A stretch of DNA of 9,846 bases, from assembly GCA_035509195.1 (NCBI GenBank), contig DATJLT010000378.1, forward strand, positions 1-9,846. The letters run 5' to 3'. The number at the start of each line of letters is the position of its first letter. Position 1 is the stretch's first letter. This document shows positions 1 to 7,100 of this stretch, in pieces. A program made the position numbers and the translations under genes. This DNA is from Chersky-822 sp035509195. Lineage in GTDB: Bacteria > Actinomycetota > Actinomycetes > Streptosporangiales > Streptosporangiaceae. Under the pieces are notes generated by a model that did not search any database, had not been told where the DNA came from, and saw only the letters and a program-made list of their open reading frames with translations.

Positions 1-2108
1 GGCAAGGAACCGGCCCGGTCGGCGATGGCCAGCGATTGCTCAAAGTAGCCACGGGCAGCTGCGTCGTCTCCCCTGGCCCGCATTAGTTTCGCCAGATGGT
101 TGAACGATCTGGCTTCGCCCGCCGGGTTGCCAAGATCGCGAAAAAGGCGCAGTGCCTCTTCGTAGCGACTGGCGGCCGTCTCGAACTCGCCCGACGCTTG
201 CGCGACGACGCCAAGGCCCCGCAGTGCGTATGCCTCTCCGAGCGGGTTCCCCAGGTCACGGTGAAGTAGCAGCCCGCTCGTGTAGTTGATTTCCGCATTG
301 GCGAAGTCGCGAGTTATCCGCTGCGCGTCGGCGAGGTGATTCAGCGCGTTAGCTTCCCCGAGTTGGTTGCCGAGGCGGCGGTGCAAGCCGAGCGCACGCT
401 GGTGGCTGGCGATCGCGGCCGCCGCGTCGCCCGTATCGAGTTGGAAAGTGCCGAGGTCCGTCAGTGCCCCGGCCTCCGCTAGCGTGTCGCCTGCGGCCCT
501 GGCCGCATCAAGCGCCGCATTGTGCATCACCCTGGCCTGCGTCCAGTGTCCTTGATTACGCAGGAAGCCGTGCATGGTGGCGGCAATCGCGGCGGGATAA
601 CCGGGCACGTCATGCTCGCTCGCGAAGACAGCCGTTGCCTGCAAGTTGTGCCGCTCAGCTTCCATCCAGGCGACTGCCTCGGCGCGGCTCGCAAGCGTCG
701 GCGCCTCGGATGGCGGGCTGAAGTCCCCGGCGTTCGCCTCCGCCGAGGCACGCCTGGCCAGGTACCGGTCGGCTTCCCTCGCCGTGTACAGGTAGTAGGC
801 AAGCAGGCGGTTGACCGCCGCGTCCCTTTCGCTGCGCGAATCGTCGCCTGCCAGCGTTCTGGCCCGCTCGCGCAGGAGGTCGTGCAACTGATAACGGCCG
901 GCCGACGTCTCCATCAGCAGGTAGTGGTCGTAGAGACTGTCGAGAAGCTGCCTGGCCTGCTCGCAATCGGCCGCGTCGAGTGCCGCAACGGCATAGGCGT
1001 CGACATCGCGGCCAGGGTGCAGGCCCAAGCGACGATATACCCGCTGCTGATCAGTGTTCAGGTCGCGGTAAGACAGGTCAAAGGCGGCGCTAACCGAGAT
1101 GTTCTCAGCCCGCATCAGTGCGAGCCGGTCCCTGGCCGCGGTGAGGTCATCGACCAGCCCTGCGACACTCCATGCCGGGTGATGGTGCAACTGCCTCGCG
1201 AGCATGCCCACAGCGAGCGGAAGGTATCCGGCCAGTCTGGTGATCTCCGCGATGGCTGATTCCTGCTCGCCAAGTCCAGTACGTTCAGAAAGCCTGATCA
1301 GGAGCGCCCCGGCCTCCTGGGCGGTCAGCGTGCCCAAGTTGATGGTCCGGGTTTCCTCGAGTGCCGTCAGATGCCTGCGGCTGGTGACAAGTACCAGGCT
1401 CCCGGCAGTGCCAGGAAGTAGCGAGCGAACCTGACCGTGGCCAGAGACATCGTCGAGCACGACGAGCATTCGCTTGCCGACCAGGTAATCGCGCCACATC
1501 TGGGCCCTGGCATCGGTTCCGTCGGGTATGCGCGCGGCCGCCACGCCAACCGTTTGAAGCAGGCTGCTGAGGGCCTCGGCCGGTTCGACCGGGCTCTGAC
1601 CGGGAGTATGCGCGTGAAGGGGCAGGAAAATCTGCCCATCTGGGTACCTGTGAGCAAGCTGGTGCGCCGCGTGGATGGCGAACGCGGTCTTGCCGATCCC
1701 GGCCATCCCTCCGATGGCCCAGATGCCTATCACGCCGCTCGCCGCAGGGTCCATCGCCGCGATCGCGTCGGTGATGAGCCGCAGTTCATCCTCCCGGCCC
1801 ACGAACGAGGCGATATCGCGCGGCAGTGCACGGACGCTCGCCGATGACAGACCAGCAGGGATGACCGATGGCACTTGAACGGCCTGGCCAGGCCGGCCGC
1901 GAGCTTGCGCCTCGAACTCCGCCCGAGCCTGATCGTCAAGCCGCAGCGCGCTGGCGAGCAGCCGTGCGGTTTCACGCCGCGCGGTCAGGTTGACACCGCG
2001 CTCCAGGTCGCTAATCGACCGCACCGCCACGCCTGACGCCTCCGCCAGCTCTTCCTGGGTGAGCCCGGCACCGACGCGCAGTTGCTTGAGGATTCCGGCG
2101 AAGGACAC
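1..2108 (-). CDS. XRE-HTH / NB-ARC / TPR STAND regulator, 3' end outside window
   Basis: Reading the minus strand from GTG at 2108 gives about 702 residues with no stop before the window edge, so the C-terminus is missing. Residues 3-60 form an XRE-type helix-turn-helix (GLTQEELAEASGVAVRSISD). Residues about 85-430 are an NB-ARC NTPase: Walker A GGMAGIGKT at 133-141, Walker B LVVLDD ending at D219-D220, a GxP-type YLPLA motif at P297, and an MHD-like LHD at 408-410. From about residue 500 the chain is TPR repeats with a 40-residue period, seen as recurrent LGNxxGEA junctions about 120 bp apart. This resembles AfsR without its SARP/BTAD output domain; such proteins are inferred to be ATP-driven transcriptional or signalling switches. 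GTG 2108 is chosen for the GAGGGA 11 nt upstream and the usual position before the HTH. GTG 2159, with AGGA 9 nt upstream, is in frame and would add 17 residues. Family call is firm; target genes are unknown. Confidence 0.9.
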   Translation of the reverse strand, partial: MSFAGILKQLRVGAGLTQEELAEASGVAVRSISDLERGVNLTARRETARLLASALRLDDQARAEFEAQARGRPGQAVQVPSVIPAGLSSASVRALPRDIASFVGREDELRLITDAIAAMDPAASGVIGIWAIGGMAGIGKTAFAIHAAHQLAHRYPDGQIFLPLHAHTPGQSPVEPAEALSSLLQTVGVAAARIPDGTDARAQMWRDYLVGKRMLVVLDDVSGHGQVRSLLPGTAGSLVLVTSRRHLTALEETRTINLGTLTAQEAGALLIRLSERTGLGEQESAIAEITRLAGYLPLAVGMLARQLHHHPAWSVAGLVDDLTAARDRLALMRAENISVSAAFDLSYRDLNTDQQRVYRRLGLHPGRDVDAYAVAALDAADCEQARQLLDSLYDHYLLMETSAGRYQLHDLLRERARTLAGDDSRSERDAAVNRLLAYYLYTAREADRYLARRASAEANAGDFSPPSEAPTLASRAEAVAWMEAERHNLQATAVFASEHDVPGYPAAIAATMHGFLRNQGHWTQARVMHNAALDAARAAGDTLAEAGALTDLGTFQLDTGDAAAAIASHQRALGLHRRLGNQLGEANALNHLADAQRITRDFANAEINYTSGLLLHRDLGNPLGEAYALRGLGVVAQASGEFETAASRYEEALRLFRDLGNPAGEARSFNHLAKLMRARGDDAAARGYFEQSLAIADRAGSL

Positions 2109-2193
2109 ATAACGAGAATCCCTCAGACCTTCGCATCGCGCCACCATCTCGTAGCTCACGCCGGATTGTCCTGCGCGAACAGCTACCGATTCT

Positions 2194-2221
2194 GGTATAG
2201 TTTCGATTTTGACCTGGTCAA
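2194..2221 (-). promoter_or_regulatory. Sigma-A-like promoter for the HTH/NB-ARC gene
   Basis: On the minus strand TTGACC (2221-2216) and TATACC (2199-2194) are separated by 16 bp, close to the housekeeping -35/-10 consensus. Transcription would begin near 2187, giving a leader of about 80 nt to GTG 2108 or about 28 nt to GTG 2159. The promoter lies inside the antisense of the BrnT remnant, so it may have been created or kept when that gene decayed. On the plus strand the same stretch reads TATAGT, which could be a relic -10 of brnT. Confidence 0.55.
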
Positions 2222-2336
2222 TAGCGCGGCCAATCTCGAAAAGCACGGCATCGACTTCACCCAGGCCCAGCATCTGCGGCAGGACGTCACCCGGATCGAG
2301 ATACCGGCCCGCACGACCGACGAGCTGCGGTGGCTA
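2202..2336 (+). pseudogene. BrnT-family toxin fragment
   Basis: The plus strand reads FDFDLVNSAANLEKHGIDF and then TQAQHLRQDVTRIEIPARTTDELRWL in two consecutive stretches. This is the N-terminal half of the BrnT ribonuclease toxin family (typical pattern FEFDxxKxxxNxxKHGIxFxxA, then EIP and D-x-RW). No ATG, GTG or TTG start lies in frame immediately before FDFD; an open frame runs further upstream but antisense to the HTH gene. The second half of BrnT (normally about 90 residues) is absent. After RWL at 2336 the sequence passes through a 6-bp inverted repeat straight into an antitoxin fragment. It is therefore a truncated, probably inactive remnant of a brnTA module. Recognition is by motif memory, not a search. 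Confidence 0.6.
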
Positions 2337-2347
2337 GGTAATAGCCA
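2331..2347. repeat. 6-bp inverted repeat at the BrnT/antitoxin junction
   Basis: TGGCTA (2331-2336) and TAGCCA (2342-2347) form perfect inverted arms around GGTAA. The dyad sits exactly where BrnT homology stops and the antitoxin-like direct repeat begins at 2346. It could mark the breakpoint of the deletion that joined the two, or be chance. Confidence 0.4.
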
Positions 2348-2430
2348 ACGCCGGGGTCAACGTGGATTTTCCGTCATGGATGATCGAGTTCCCTGGACCG
2401 GGAGGCGCGGTGCCTCGGCGTCACCCGGCA
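2346..2430 (+). repeat. Direct repeat, left copy (85 bp)
   Basis: This stretch matches 4073-4155 in the same orientation. Reading both by eye I count two substitutions (T/C in the GAY codon near 2367 and in the CGY codon near 2411) and two one-base insertions in this copy (an extra G at 2353-2356, an extra T near 2390). It encodes the antitoxin segment VNVDFPSWMIESLDREARRL and GVTRQ. Similarity stops abruptly after GGCA at 2430/4155 and before CAACG at 2346/4073. Confidence 0.9.
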
Positions 2431-2488
2431 GTCCATCATCAAGGTATGGATCGCTGAGCGCCTTGAGCCCACCAGCGCCGCTGCCTGA
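2346..2488 (+). pseudogene. BrnA/CopG-type antitoxin fragment, frameshifted (left copy, 3' half)
   Basis: The first frame gives VNVDFPSWMIE (2356-2388). An extra T at about 2389-2391 then shifts the frame, and after the shift the sequence reads RxGVTRQSIIKVWIAERLE with a TGA at 2486-2488. The whole is the C-terminal ribbon-helix-helix part of a BrnA-family antitoxin (DFPxWMxxxLDREAxRLGVTRQSxIKxWIAERL). The N-terminal part is missing: the upstream sequence is the BrnT stub. Compared with the right-hand copy at 4073-4155 it has two single-base insertions, so this copy cannot encode a working protein. It keeps the normal 3' end that the right copy lacks. Confidence 0.7.
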
Positions 2489-2639
2489 TCGGTAGGGGGT
2501 CAGTTTGAATTTCCGACCGACGCCGCTTCTTGATCAACTTCCCGCTCGCCTCTGTCCATCGCCACTACAAACGACCCGAGGTCATGCCCCTCGATGACGC
2601 GGATTCAGCCCAAGTCTGACTATCGCTGAACCGCATCCA
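2489..2639. other. Intergenic remnant between antitoxin fragment and toxin operon
   Basis: No intact gene is visible. The stretch starts with a GGGGGTCAG-containing sequence reminiscent of insertion-sequence flanks. Its right part has a short plus-strand open frame that ends in PLDDADSAQV and a TGA at about 2619. I do not recognise either piece. Genes on both sides converge here, yet no strong GC hairpin with a T-tract is evident. Confidence 0.35.
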
Positions 2640-2945
2640 CTAAAGATCGTGCGGGCCGATCGTCAGGATCGTGATCACTCCTCGCCCAGGCCCGTACTTC
2701 CACCAGATTCGCCACGCTGAAGAGGTCTTGTTCTCGACGTACGAATGCCAGACCTTGACATCCTTGGCGACCCCGGGAAAGTTCTGATAGGGGTAAGTGT
2801 TCAGGCTGGGGTGCCGTGGATCTTGGCGGAGAAGGCGCAGTGCCTTGCGCACCTTCTCTAGCTTGGCCTGGTCGTTAGCGTCCCCGTTCTTGAGCGCATC
2901 GAGCGTCTTCTGCACCCCGGGTACGTTCTTCAGCTGGTAGGGCAC
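2640..2945 (-). CDS. RelE/ParE-superfamily toxin-like protein
   Basis: A 101-residue protein. The N-terminal half is helical and charged (KLEKVRKALRLLRQDPRHPS), then comes a beta-rich core with WHSYVENKTSSAWRIWW and ITILTIGPHDL. The final YRI-like strand, turn and IxxLxIGPHD ending are the usual close of RelE/ParE-fold toxins, most of which are mRNA interferases or gyrase poisons. It starts at GTG 2945, six bases after the stop of the preceding gene, and has only a distant GAGGA ribosome site, so it is probably translated by coupling. It is the last gene of a three-gene minus-strand operon (3550 to 2640). No classic antitoxin family is recognisable beside it; the acidic 75-residue neighbour is the best candidate. 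Fold call is fairly confident, biochemical target unknown. Confidence 0.7.
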   Translation of the reverse strand: MPYQLKNVPGVQKTLDALKNGDANDQAKLEKVRKALRLLRQDPRHPSLNTYPYQNFPGVAKDVKVWHSYVENKTSSAWRIWWKYGPGRGVITILTIGPHDL

Positions 2946-2951
2946 TCGGCA

Positions 2952-3179
2952 TTAGTCCTCGTCATCCAGCCAGATGTCGAGGTCTTCGATCTCCCCGCGC
3001 TCGACGGCGGCCAGCGCGTCGCGAATCTCCTGCGCCATTCGTGGCGAGACGTACGGGTCCTGCCGAGGTGCGCTGGTGGGGACGTTCAACCAGGCGAAGC
3101 GCTGCTCAAGTTCGTAAGCCTGCACAGTGGCCTGCGTGCCGCTTGAGCCTCCGACGTAGAAGACCATTCGCTCAGGCAT
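2952..3179 (-). CDS. Small acidic protein, candidate antitoxin of the RelE-like toxin
   Basis: A 75-residue protein that I do not recognise by family. Its N-terminus (MVFYVGGSSGTQATVQAYEL) looks beta-rich, the middle holds a proline-containing linker, and the C-terminus is a helix ending in an acidic tail (GEIEDLDIWLDDED). Its ATG at 3179 overlaps the TGA of the upstream gene (TGATG), with GGAGG 6 nt before, so coupling is very likely. The stop lies 6 bases before the toxin start. Small size, acidity and the position directly upstream of a RelE-like toxin suggest the neutralising partner. No DNA-binding HTH or ribbon-helix-helix is apparent, which would be unusual for a type II antitoxin. Confidence 0.65.
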   Translation of the reverse strand: MPERMVFYVGGSSGTQATVQAYELEQRFAWLNVPTSAPRQDPYVSPRMAQEIRDALAAVERGEIEDLDIWLDDED

Positions 3180-3550
3180 CAGGCGCCTCCTTCTGGCCTT
3201 ACCGCATGTGTTCGAGCGGCCTCCACGGCGTCATACATCTCTGCCACTGTCTGCAGTGCCTTGATTACGTCATTGACCAGGGACCTGCTGATGTGGAACT
3301 GGCCGAGGATGTTGACCTTCACACCTTCGGCCATAATCCGCTCAATCGCCTCACGGGTGGCTTCCGGATCTGCATCGCCCATCAGCGCAGGGTTCGCCGC
3401 GCTGCCGAACGTCAGGAAGATACCGTCCGGCCGACCGTCACTCTGGGAAGGGCCTATTTGCGCGATGGCCTGGTTCGCGTGCAGGGCGTGCGCCGACTCG
3501 ACACCCGTCCATACGGTCCTGACCTGGATCGTGTCTGCGGAGGTCTTCAC
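3179..3550 (-). CDS. DUF3467-like small protein, first gene of the toxin operon
   Basis: From GTG 3550 the protein is about 123 residues. It opens with IQVRTVWTGVESAHALHANQ, has a central GRPDGIFLTFG strand, and ends with a VKVNILGQFHISRSLVNDVI helix followed by VAEMYDAV. That order (an IQVR strand, a D-GI-LxxG strand, then a PVxxxxxFxxS-like segment and an amphipathic helix ending in YD) recalls DUF3467-like small proteins, but the match is weak and from memory. GTG 3550 is preferred because AGGTGG stands 8 nt upstream. GTG 3562 and GTG 3559 are in frame and would add 4 or 3 residues but sit on top of that ribosome site. It overlaps the next ORF by one base, so all three genes probably share one transcript. 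Function unknown. Confidence 0.7.
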   Translation of the reverse strand: MKTSADTIQVRTVWTGVESAHALHANQAIAQIGPSQSDGRPDGIFLTFGSAANPALMGDADPEATREAIERIMAEGVKVNILGQFHISRSLVNDVIKALQTVAEMYDAVEAARTHAVRPEGGA

Positions 3551-3601
3551 ATCATTCACCACCTCAGTCTTGCACCCAGGCTACGTCCTGGCCACACCTG
3601 G

Positions 3602-3626
3602 TTATACCAACCTGCCGACCTAACCA
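3602..3626 (-). promoter_or_regulatory. Extended -10 promoter with nested dyads before the toxin operon
   Basis: On the minus strand TGGTATAAC is an exact extended -10 (TGn followed by TATAAC), about 50 bp upstream of GTG 3550. No good -35 is present at 17 bp. The element lies within nested inverted repeats: TGGTTA and TAACCA arms flank it, and GGTT/AACC arms sit around the -10 itself. Such dyads over the -10 are what an autoregulating toxin-antitoxin complex would bind. The role as an operator is inference. Confidence 0.45.
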
Positions 3627-3637
3627 TGCGCAAACAG

Positions 3638-3898
3638 TCATCGGCGGGCCGTCCGCCGAGACCACGACTCGATGACCTTGCTGTGCGCGTCCGGCGTCTT
3701 CGCAAACGCCTCATGGCCAAGCAACGCTTGCGTGTCGTACAACTGCACGCCGTCCTGCACCAGCCAGGAGGCGGTAGTATACCGCGTGATCCGGGGCGGG
3801 AACCTGCGGAGGCCAGCTGACTCGATGGCGGGATACCAGACCCGGTTGCGGAAGTTTTTATCGCGGACCGGGCGCCTCCGCTCGCGATATTCTGCTGT
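3638..3898 (-). pseudogene. Tyrosine recombinase (integrase) C-terminal remnant
   Basis: In the frame ending at TGA 3640-3638 the minus strand reads RDKNFRNRVWYPAIESAGL, then PPRITRYTTASWLVQDGV, QLYDTQALLGHEAF and PDAHSKVIESWSRRTAR. This is the catalytic end of an actinobacterial tyrosine recombinase. The family normally has RHTAASWL, LLGHE, then TTQRYAHLAPDAH. Here the HxxR-box His is Tyr (RYT), and the sequence jumps from FAKT to PDAH, losing about seven residues including the nucleophilic Tyr. A TGA in frame just before 3898 and the absence of the N-terminal two thirds confirm a dead stub. It is evidence of past integration in this locus. Confidence 0.8.
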
Positions 3899-3915
3899 TC
3901 AGGCGTGGTGTCCGT

Positions 3916-3936
3916 CATCTGCCTTCGGTGCCTCCT
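3916..3936 (-). promoter_or_regulatory. Orphan ribosome binding site and start codon
   Basis: On the minus strand AGGAGG stands 12 bases before an ATG at 3918, which opens a frame starting MTDTTPEQQNIA. That frame soon runs out of register with the integrase remnant and carries arginine/serine-rich shadow sequence up to 3556. It looks like the genuine start of a small gene (perhaps that of the recombinase) whose body has been deleted or shifted. Confidence 0.4.
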
Positions 3937-4009
3937 GTGCTTCGTGCTAAGCCTGACCATGCGGGAGCGAAGCGACCCGAGGTCGTAAGCCGCGGTCAAA
4001 GATGTGGGC

Positions 4010-4156
4010 ATGGCGCACGCCGAGAAAATGGCGGTCCGGTCACCTGTCAGACCGGGCCGTCCGGCGCTGGAACAACGCCGGGTCAACGTGGACTTTCCGT
4101 CATGGATGATCGAGTCCCTGGACCGGGAGGCGCGGCGCCTCGGCGTCACCCGGCAA
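4010..4156 (+). pseudogene. BrnA/CopG-type antitoxin fragment (right copy, 5' half)
   Basis: From ATG 4010 (GTG 4004 also in frame) the plus strand reads MAHAEKMAVRSPVRPGRPAL, then EQRRVNVDFPSWMIESLDRE and ARRLGVTRQ. It matches the BrnA-family antitoxin through the first part of the ribbon-helix-helix. After Q (4154-4156) family similarity stops and the frame continues for 20 unrelated residues to a stop at 4216, antisense to the large STAND gene. The expected ending SxIKxWIAERL is missing here but present in the left copy. Unlike the left copy its frame is clean. Without the second helix it is unlikely to dimerise or bind DNA. Confidence 0.7.
4073..4155 (+). repeat. Direct repeat, right copy (83 bp)
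   Basis: Same orientation as 2346-2430, about 95% identical by eye. This copy has the open antitoxin reading frame and is probably closer to the ancestral sequence. Its right end, GTCACCCGGCA, also supplies the stop codon and last two codons of the convergent large gene, whose TGA is at 4148-4146. Confidence 0.9.
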
Positions 4157-7100
4157 TATTCTCCTGCCTGGCAGCGACGATCAGCCGGCCAGCCCGTTCC
4201 TCAGCGGCCTGCTTAATCTCGCTGAGTTCGCTGAAAGCGTCGGCAGAAAGCACCGGGCCAGCCAGGCGGCCAGCTATCCAGAACGCGACCAAGGCCGGAT
4301 CGGTCCACAAAATCGCGTTCCTCGCTATATGCAGCAGGCGGGCATCGGCCTGTCCTGTCGCCACTGCCTCGAGCGCCGGCTTGAAGTCGCCCAGGTAAAT
4401 AAGGCCGGTCAGGCGACCAGTCTCCACGCTCGGATGGGCCTTCGGCCCGCTGAACTCGCGCAGCGCCTGAAGCACGTCGGCCGTCATCGCGTCAGACCTG
4501 GGCAGGGATCTGGCGAGGTAGCCGAGGGCGGCGAGCGCTTCAGCAGCCGGGGCCACTTCGATCACGTCATAGCCAGGTAGCGACAGCCGGGTGCCACGAG
4601 CGGCTTCAAGTCCGCGGATAAGTTCGCCGATCATGGGTGCGTTTCCGGCCGGAAATATCAGGGACAGCGCTTCAGGTAGCGTCGCCACGGCAGCCGCCTG
4701 AAGGGCCAGGACAAGGTCACTGGCAGCGAGTTCGGCGCAGTTCCTAAGCAACTGCTCGCGAGATTCAGGGCCGAGCCTCAGCGGCGGCGGGCGGCCGGCG
4801 GTCAGCAGAAAGCCGTTCATGGCGGCCAGGACACGGACGGCAGCGCCCAGTTCACTGTCGTCACCAGCTGCCAGCAACATCTCAAGCTCGCCGACCGGGT
4901 AACCGGTGCGGGAAAGTACCAGCGGCCAAGGCCAGCGGAAGCGTGCAGAGGCGGCAGATCTGACGAGAAAGTCCTGCGCGGCCCAGGCCTCGCGCATCGC
5001 GCTCCGCTTGTCGCGGGAAGCGATCGCGGTCAGGGTAACCGCCAGGCCCTCAAGGCCCGGAGATGCGGGTACGGAGGAGTTCGCCAGCAGAGCTCGAAAG
5101 TGCGTCACCGCCTCGGCGAAGTCGACCTCTCTTTGCCTGATCATCGCCGCCGCTATCAAGACACGGCTCTTACTAACCGACGCCTGATCCTGTTCAGCGA
5201 GCGACGCAAGGCGGCGAAAGGCCAGCGGCGCCAGATCCGGCCTGTCACGCAGCAGCCGATGCGCGGCCGCCGCCGCGGCCACCTGATCCGTACTCGTTAT
5301 CTCGGCAAGCAAGTCGATGCTTTCGTCAGGAGGCAACTTCGCGTCGATCAGGTCACTGATTTCCTCGCCAATACCGAAAGCGAACCGTCCCCTCAGCATC
5401 TCGGACAGCCGTGAGGGGCCTTCGAGTTCGCTAAGCACGCGAAGCCGCTCGTGCTGCAGGCGATCGGTCTGGACGGCGAAGTTGTGCCTGGGCAATTCTT
5501 CCTCGATCGCACGGAGCCTGGCCGTCGCGGCTTCCTGGTACGCCCGCTCAAGGCGAACAGGCAGGCGCTCGCCCAGGTCACGCATGGCCTGCCGGGCGGC
5601 ATTGACGACCGGCCACGGTCCGCTGGCGTCAACGCACTCGGCGATGAGCGACGTTACTCCGCGAAGCTCAAGGTTCCCGGCAACGCGGATAGTCAGGGCT
5701 CGCAAACCAACGGGAGCTTTGTCGGCGGTGAGCAAGTCCCCAGCTTGCCTGGCAAGCCGGGCAGCGAGCGCCGACCGGCGAGGGCCTGGCCTGGCTTTCC
5801 GGCAGATCTCTGCTAGCGCCTCGAGGTTGAACTCCCGCCAGCCGGCGTCGGCCGCCTGATCCGATACGACCGCGAACAGGCTGCCGTAGATTTCCTCCGC
5901 ACCGCCTGGGTAAGCCGGACCGAGCGCGACGAGCGCCCGCAGCGCCCTTTCCCTCACGAAACTTCCGGCCCTGGCGTCCGCGAGCGAGCTAGCCTGCAGC
6001 GCCGCGAACCAGCCCGCCAGTTCCTCTGGCGGGCTGGCAGCGGAGCGCACCAACTCCGCCGCGTAGCAAGGGTCGGCGTCAGCGACGGTCCGCACCAACT
6101 CGCCGATGACCGAAGGATCGGTATCGCTGAAGGAGACGAGGATGAGGAACGCCGCTCGCCAGGCGTAGCTGAGCACTCGCGCGACCAGTTCTTGCCTGTC
6201 GGTGACCGCAAGTTCCCGCAGCACGCGGCTGGCGAAGTAGTCCTCGTAGAGCTGCGCGCGGAAGCGAACGGAGGTCGTGCCTTCCCGCCCGGTGGTCACG
6301 AACCCGGCCAGTCCTGAGGGCACGTCTGCCCGGTGGCTGGCCGCGGCCTGGCCAGAACCGACCAGATCCGCGGCCAGCGACTCGGCGTAAGCGATCCATC
6401 CTGGCTCCGCTTCGCCCGCCGCCAGGCCTGACCGCACGTAAGCGTCGATCACGTCACCCCTGGTCCTTGGCCGGCTCCCGCCGTTCCACGTCGTGGCGAG
6501 CATGGAAAGGAGCAGCGGATCGCCAGCGAGGTCAGCGAAGTCAGGGTCGGCCTGGGGGTCAAAGATGGCGCTGGTCAGGTCCTTCGCATCCGCTATCGCC
6601 AGCCGCGATCCGAGGAACGCGCCAATCTGGTCAGGACTCGGCCCGCTGAGCACAACCGTCCGCCAGCCATCAAGTTCGGCCGGCGCGTCTTTGCCTTGGT
6701 GGCAGACCGTGATCCGAGTTCCCGGATATTCGCGCAGGACGCTGCAGAACCAGGCCGCGATAACGGCGCGGTCATCGCCGCTCACCTCATCGAACCGGCC
6801 GACCAGCAACTGAACCGCTCCGGCCCTGAGCAGCAGGCGAGCAGGAGCCAGGTCTCGCCCTGCCATGAGCCAGGCAAGACCATCAGCGCCCGCGCCGGCT
6901 CTGTCAATAAGATCTTTGGCGTCGGTCCTGACCGGCAAGAGCGGCGGCCGCCGACCTGTGGCCCTTTCCGCCCTCTGGTTAGCCGATCTGAGGCAGAGAT
7001 ACTCAAGTTCGTCGAGCAGATGAGCCTCCGCCAAGTCCATTTCGCCAAATAGCACCGTAGGCCTGTCGCCCAGGGCCAGACTCAACGCACTAGCGGTCCA

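Noticed and set aside
522..1259. Long plus-strand open frame of 245 codons
   Set aside because: It is antisense to the NB-ARC/TPR gene, whose motifs are unmistakable; its translation has no recognisable domain.
2489..2639. Insertion-sequence end
   Set aside because: The GGGGGTCAG stretch is suggestive, but there are no terminal inverted repeats, target duplication or transposase.
3041..3820. Plus-strand open frame of 259 codons
   Set aside because: It runs antisense across the toxin operon and the integrase stub and shows only shadow composition.
3556..4149. Minus-strand open frame of 197 codons
   Set aside because: It crosses the antitoxin fragment and reads the integrase stub in the wrong frame; Arg/Ser-rich shadow sequence. 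Only the start site at 3918 is noted.
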